The translations under genes were made by a program, and so were the position numbers. The notes under the pieces are model-generated. The model was not told the origin of the DNA, made no database searches, and saw only the letters and a list, made by a program, of their open reading frames with translations. DNA of 64,000 nt, taken from contig CAUWAG010000020.1 in NCBI GenBank assembly GCA_963556695.1, positions 4,464,001 to 4,528,000 on the forward strand. Reading direction: 5' to 3'. Shown here piece by piece: positions 61,301-64,000 of this stretch; the first letter of the stretch is position 1, and every line of letters starts with the position of its first letter. The DNA is from Anthostomella pinea (lineage: Eukaryota > Ascomycota > Sordariomycetes > Xylariales > Xylariaceae).

Positions 61301-64000
61301 TGGGCTGGCTGGCTGGCAGGCTAGCTAGCTGTGATCTACATACTTACATACACATGGGGAGAAATGCCGACGTCAGCTGTTGGTAGCCATCCAGTCGGCC
61401 ATCCTGCAGACAGACAGCATCAGATAAGCAGTGTTCACCTATCTGATCTGTCTATCGGACCTTCTTCGAAACCACCAGCATGTGGTACTCCAGGGTCGCG
61501 TCCACCCCGGCTGCTTCTAATAGATAGAAGCCATATAGTCGTTTTTCCGAGTATGCTACTGGTCAGTATGCCATTCTGGTACTGTGTAAGAGCCTCAAAG
61601 CCCACATATACACTGACAAACCCCATCATAATACATGGCAGATCTTGATACGAGAAAGGTACCCTCTATGTGACGGCGGCGACACCTCCTTTACCCATAT
61701 CCCATACTCATCTGCCACCTTTCTATCAGTATCATCTCTACCTCGTCCTCTCTCGCGTCCATAGGTCACATAAAGAAAGCGTGCGCGGCGCAGTAACACG
61801 CAGGACACATGTCTCCCTAAAACACCTCCGCATCGTGCCTCCACGGCCGCTGTGTAACAAGCACCAACAGCGCGGTCTGGCTACCTTTCTCACCGTCATT
61901 AGCTTGCACTGCACGTGACCTCTGGCCTTTGATATGCAGGTACTTTCTAGTCACTGCGAATGAGATATAGCTTCGGAGATCAAGGCTCATTGTCGTGAAA
62001 CTCGTCAACTGTGTACGGTGGACTGTACTCGTCGATGATTATGCCCGGTTTCTGGAGCATGCCTTGCCAGTAGCACTCACTGCTACACTGCTTCTCTCTG
62101 CTTACATTACACGAGATCAGATCATCAGCTAACCTACCATTCCGTCGAGGACCTGCTAGCTAATGTCGTCTGACGATGCGGTGCCTTCGAGTAAGATCAA
62201 CAATATACTGTATAAGTAGTTTCCTTGGCCCCGTCCCTCTGAGCGTGGACGGCGATCTGAACAGCGACGTGACATCGTCCCTCCCGATCGAAGCACCCAC
62301 GTACTCAACATGCGACGTCCAGCCCCCCGCGCACCCGTCTGCGCATGAGAGATACCGGTACACAATAGCGAAACACAGGGTAATAGCGGACGAATACGCG
62401 GTGCTAAATCCAATCTTACTCCTATTCCTTGGCCTGTACCTCCCCGGTGCCGTCTCTGTACCCCTATATGCAGACAAGGCTGGGGGTCGAGTCGCACGGG
62501 GAGTCGAGACTGGTTCTAGAAGCCGTATCTTGTAGGACCAGCAGTGGGAAGTTAAATGTCCTCGTGACTCGGAGGAGCACAAGGTACGCGGCCTGGTTGG
62601 TACAGCATTGGTCTGTTCACGATCGACATCGTATCTAGGAGCTGACTGTCTAGGCTGTGTGCTCTGGCAACTGACTCGATCTGGAGCCGCTGCAGTGCCA
62701 TTATATATAAAAGTGCCGGCGTTTATACCCACGTAACCGGCATACAAAGAACTGCTTGAGCTGACGGTATAGCGGCTTCGGACCGGACCAAACAGCCCGT
62801 GGGCGTTACATGGTGTGCGTGATACACGCAGGAAAGGAGGCAGGCAATAGGAGGCATTGATGGGTTACCTGACCCGTAATAAGCTTATATCACACGAAGA
62901 AAGCCTTGTAGAAACGCCATGGTCAAGTTTCTTGTGTGATCGCTTCCTTGCTGTAGTGTCTCTGGGCCAGTCTCTCATGTAAGTCCAGCAATCTAGCCCC
63001 AATCTGAAGAGACTCCAAGGTAATCAAACAAGTGATATGACGGGTTAAGGCCTCCGAGAGTCATGGTTAACGAGGCCTCGAGAGTATCAGGTAGGAGAGG
63101 TGTAGTAGACACAGGACTCCTATACTGAACTAACCCCCCTGAGTCATCCAAGCCTGCCTCAAACGCACGCAGCCTCGTGCCCCACTCCCAGAACGAGACG
63201 TGAGCACTGTATCCTACCACATACGATCCTATCTACCAGACTTGGATGAGAACTAGAGCAGGTGCTGATGCGCTCAGTCAGGCCCTACACCATCATGAAC
63301 ACGACAAGCCCTTCTCGAGCAACCACTCAACAAGTACAACATCTGGTCTCTATCTTCCCCACTTATCCACAGGTCCTTTCGCCTGTCCGACTCGAACTTG
63401 AGCGAGATACATGTAGTAGTCTAGCAGACGTACGTAAGACGACCAGTCAATCTCTATAGACGGGCTGCAGAGGTGCCAATGCGCGACAGGAGGTAAGCTC
63501 AATATTGCACTCATGAATGGATGGGAAGAGCCAAGGCTGATTATCAGTTTCCAATAAAGGCACCTCACTCTAGGTGACTATCACACACCAAGTCACAAGC
63601 TCTATGTAGAGGTAATATGAACAAATACCAAAGCAGGACACGCCACTCCGATAGCTGCCTACCAAAGCTCCTTACCTATACCTTCCTAAACCCAACCGCC
63701 GTCCCCTCCCCTTTTCCCACCCCCGTTCCCCTTCCCGTCGCCCCCAGCCCGCAGTCCCCCACAATGCATAAACACACACACGCACGAGGTACATATGACC
63801 TACATACACAAAAAAAACAAAAGAACCAAAGATTCACCTGGGCATCCATTCATCCTTCCAGAACCATGCACAGGTATATAGAGTAAGGACGCATGTATGC
63901 AGCGAACGCTGCACGAACAACGCTTATGGATAACAGTGACAGTGACAGTGACAGGGCACACCAACCCGAACCCCAACCCCAACCCCAAACGCCTGCATCA
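58345..64000. other. 5.7-kb interval without recognisable genes
   Basis: Starts with the bZIP 3' region. No protein family, tRNA or transposon end was recognised. Simple repeats: GGTCTGGTCCGGTCC near 58645, GTATGTATGCATG near 59450, CTCCCTCC near 60470, GGCTGGCTGGC near 61305, CAGTGACAGTGACAG near 63935 and CCCCAACCCCAACCC near 63970. Confidence 0.4.
63933..63992 (+). repeat. Simple repeats at right edge
   Basis: (GTGACA)n is followed by (CCCCAA)n. It is not the standard fungal telomere unit TTAGGG/CCCTAA, and the run is short. Confidence 0.7.

Noticed and set aside
62160..62747. Minus-strand frame of 195 codons
   Set aside because: Low-complexity and arginine-rich with no family resemblance; likely chance.
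63960..63992. (CCCCAA)n as possible telomere
   Set aside because: The run is short and the unit differs from the fungal TTAGGG type. Flanking sequence is not subtelomeric in appearance.

Overview
The window is nuclear DNA of a filamentous ascomycete, most likely a sordariomycete. Genes have 45-150 nt introns with GTAAGT-type donors and CTAAC/CTGAC-type branch points. The housekeeping proteins are fungal. The repeats show the C-to-T decay and AT-rich blocks expected of repeat-induced point mutation (RIP). I cannot name the species.

Layout. 0.8-5.3 kb is a divergent core pair: UTP12/DIP2 (minus) and the Arp2/3 subunit ARPC2 (plus). 5.3-37.5 kb is an accessory, repeat-rich tract. In order it holds a tRNA-Gln-like gene, a decayed ankyrin gene, a complete pogo/Fot1-type transposon, an unusual small secreted-peptide gene built from duplicated exon-intron modules, a Tad-like LINE (5.6 kb) with a truncated second copy, and an AT-rich block of about 5.3 kb. 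Next come a small secreted protein gene and a broken relative flanking a tRNA-derived SINE, a decayed glycosyltransferase gene, and a second pogo-type transposon. 37.9-58.3 kb returns to core genes: a HAD phosphatase, RAD17, a questin-oxidase-like enzyme, a UBE3D-like E2-binding protein, ATP synthase subunit 4, NOC4, and a bZIP factor with a predicted membrane segment. No gene is recognised in 50.7-56.4 kb or 58.4-64.0 kb, on either side of the bZIP gene.

Strongest observations. (1) Inside the AT-rich block, eleven very short elements (about 150-260 bp net) have TG...CA ends and ten or eleven show perfect 5-bp target duplications. Three are nested inside others. They look like solo LTRs, or very small LTR elements, that kept normal base composition while the surrounding DNA decayed. 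(2) The SINE at 30.9 kb has a perfect 15-bp target duplication and shares about 180 bp of 3' tail with the LINE at 15.6 kb, so this LINE family is its likely mobilising partner. (3) The 12.7 kb gene encodes a signal peptide followed by repeated acidic modules with KR sites. Each module is split by a homologous phase-2 intron, a design reminiscent of KEX2-processed repeat peptides.

Most in-frame stops in the accessory coding sequences (ankyrin, glycosyltransferase, transposase) can be explained by single C-to-T changes. Exon coordinates were worked out by hand from splice signals and protein-family continuity. No alignment or database search was run.
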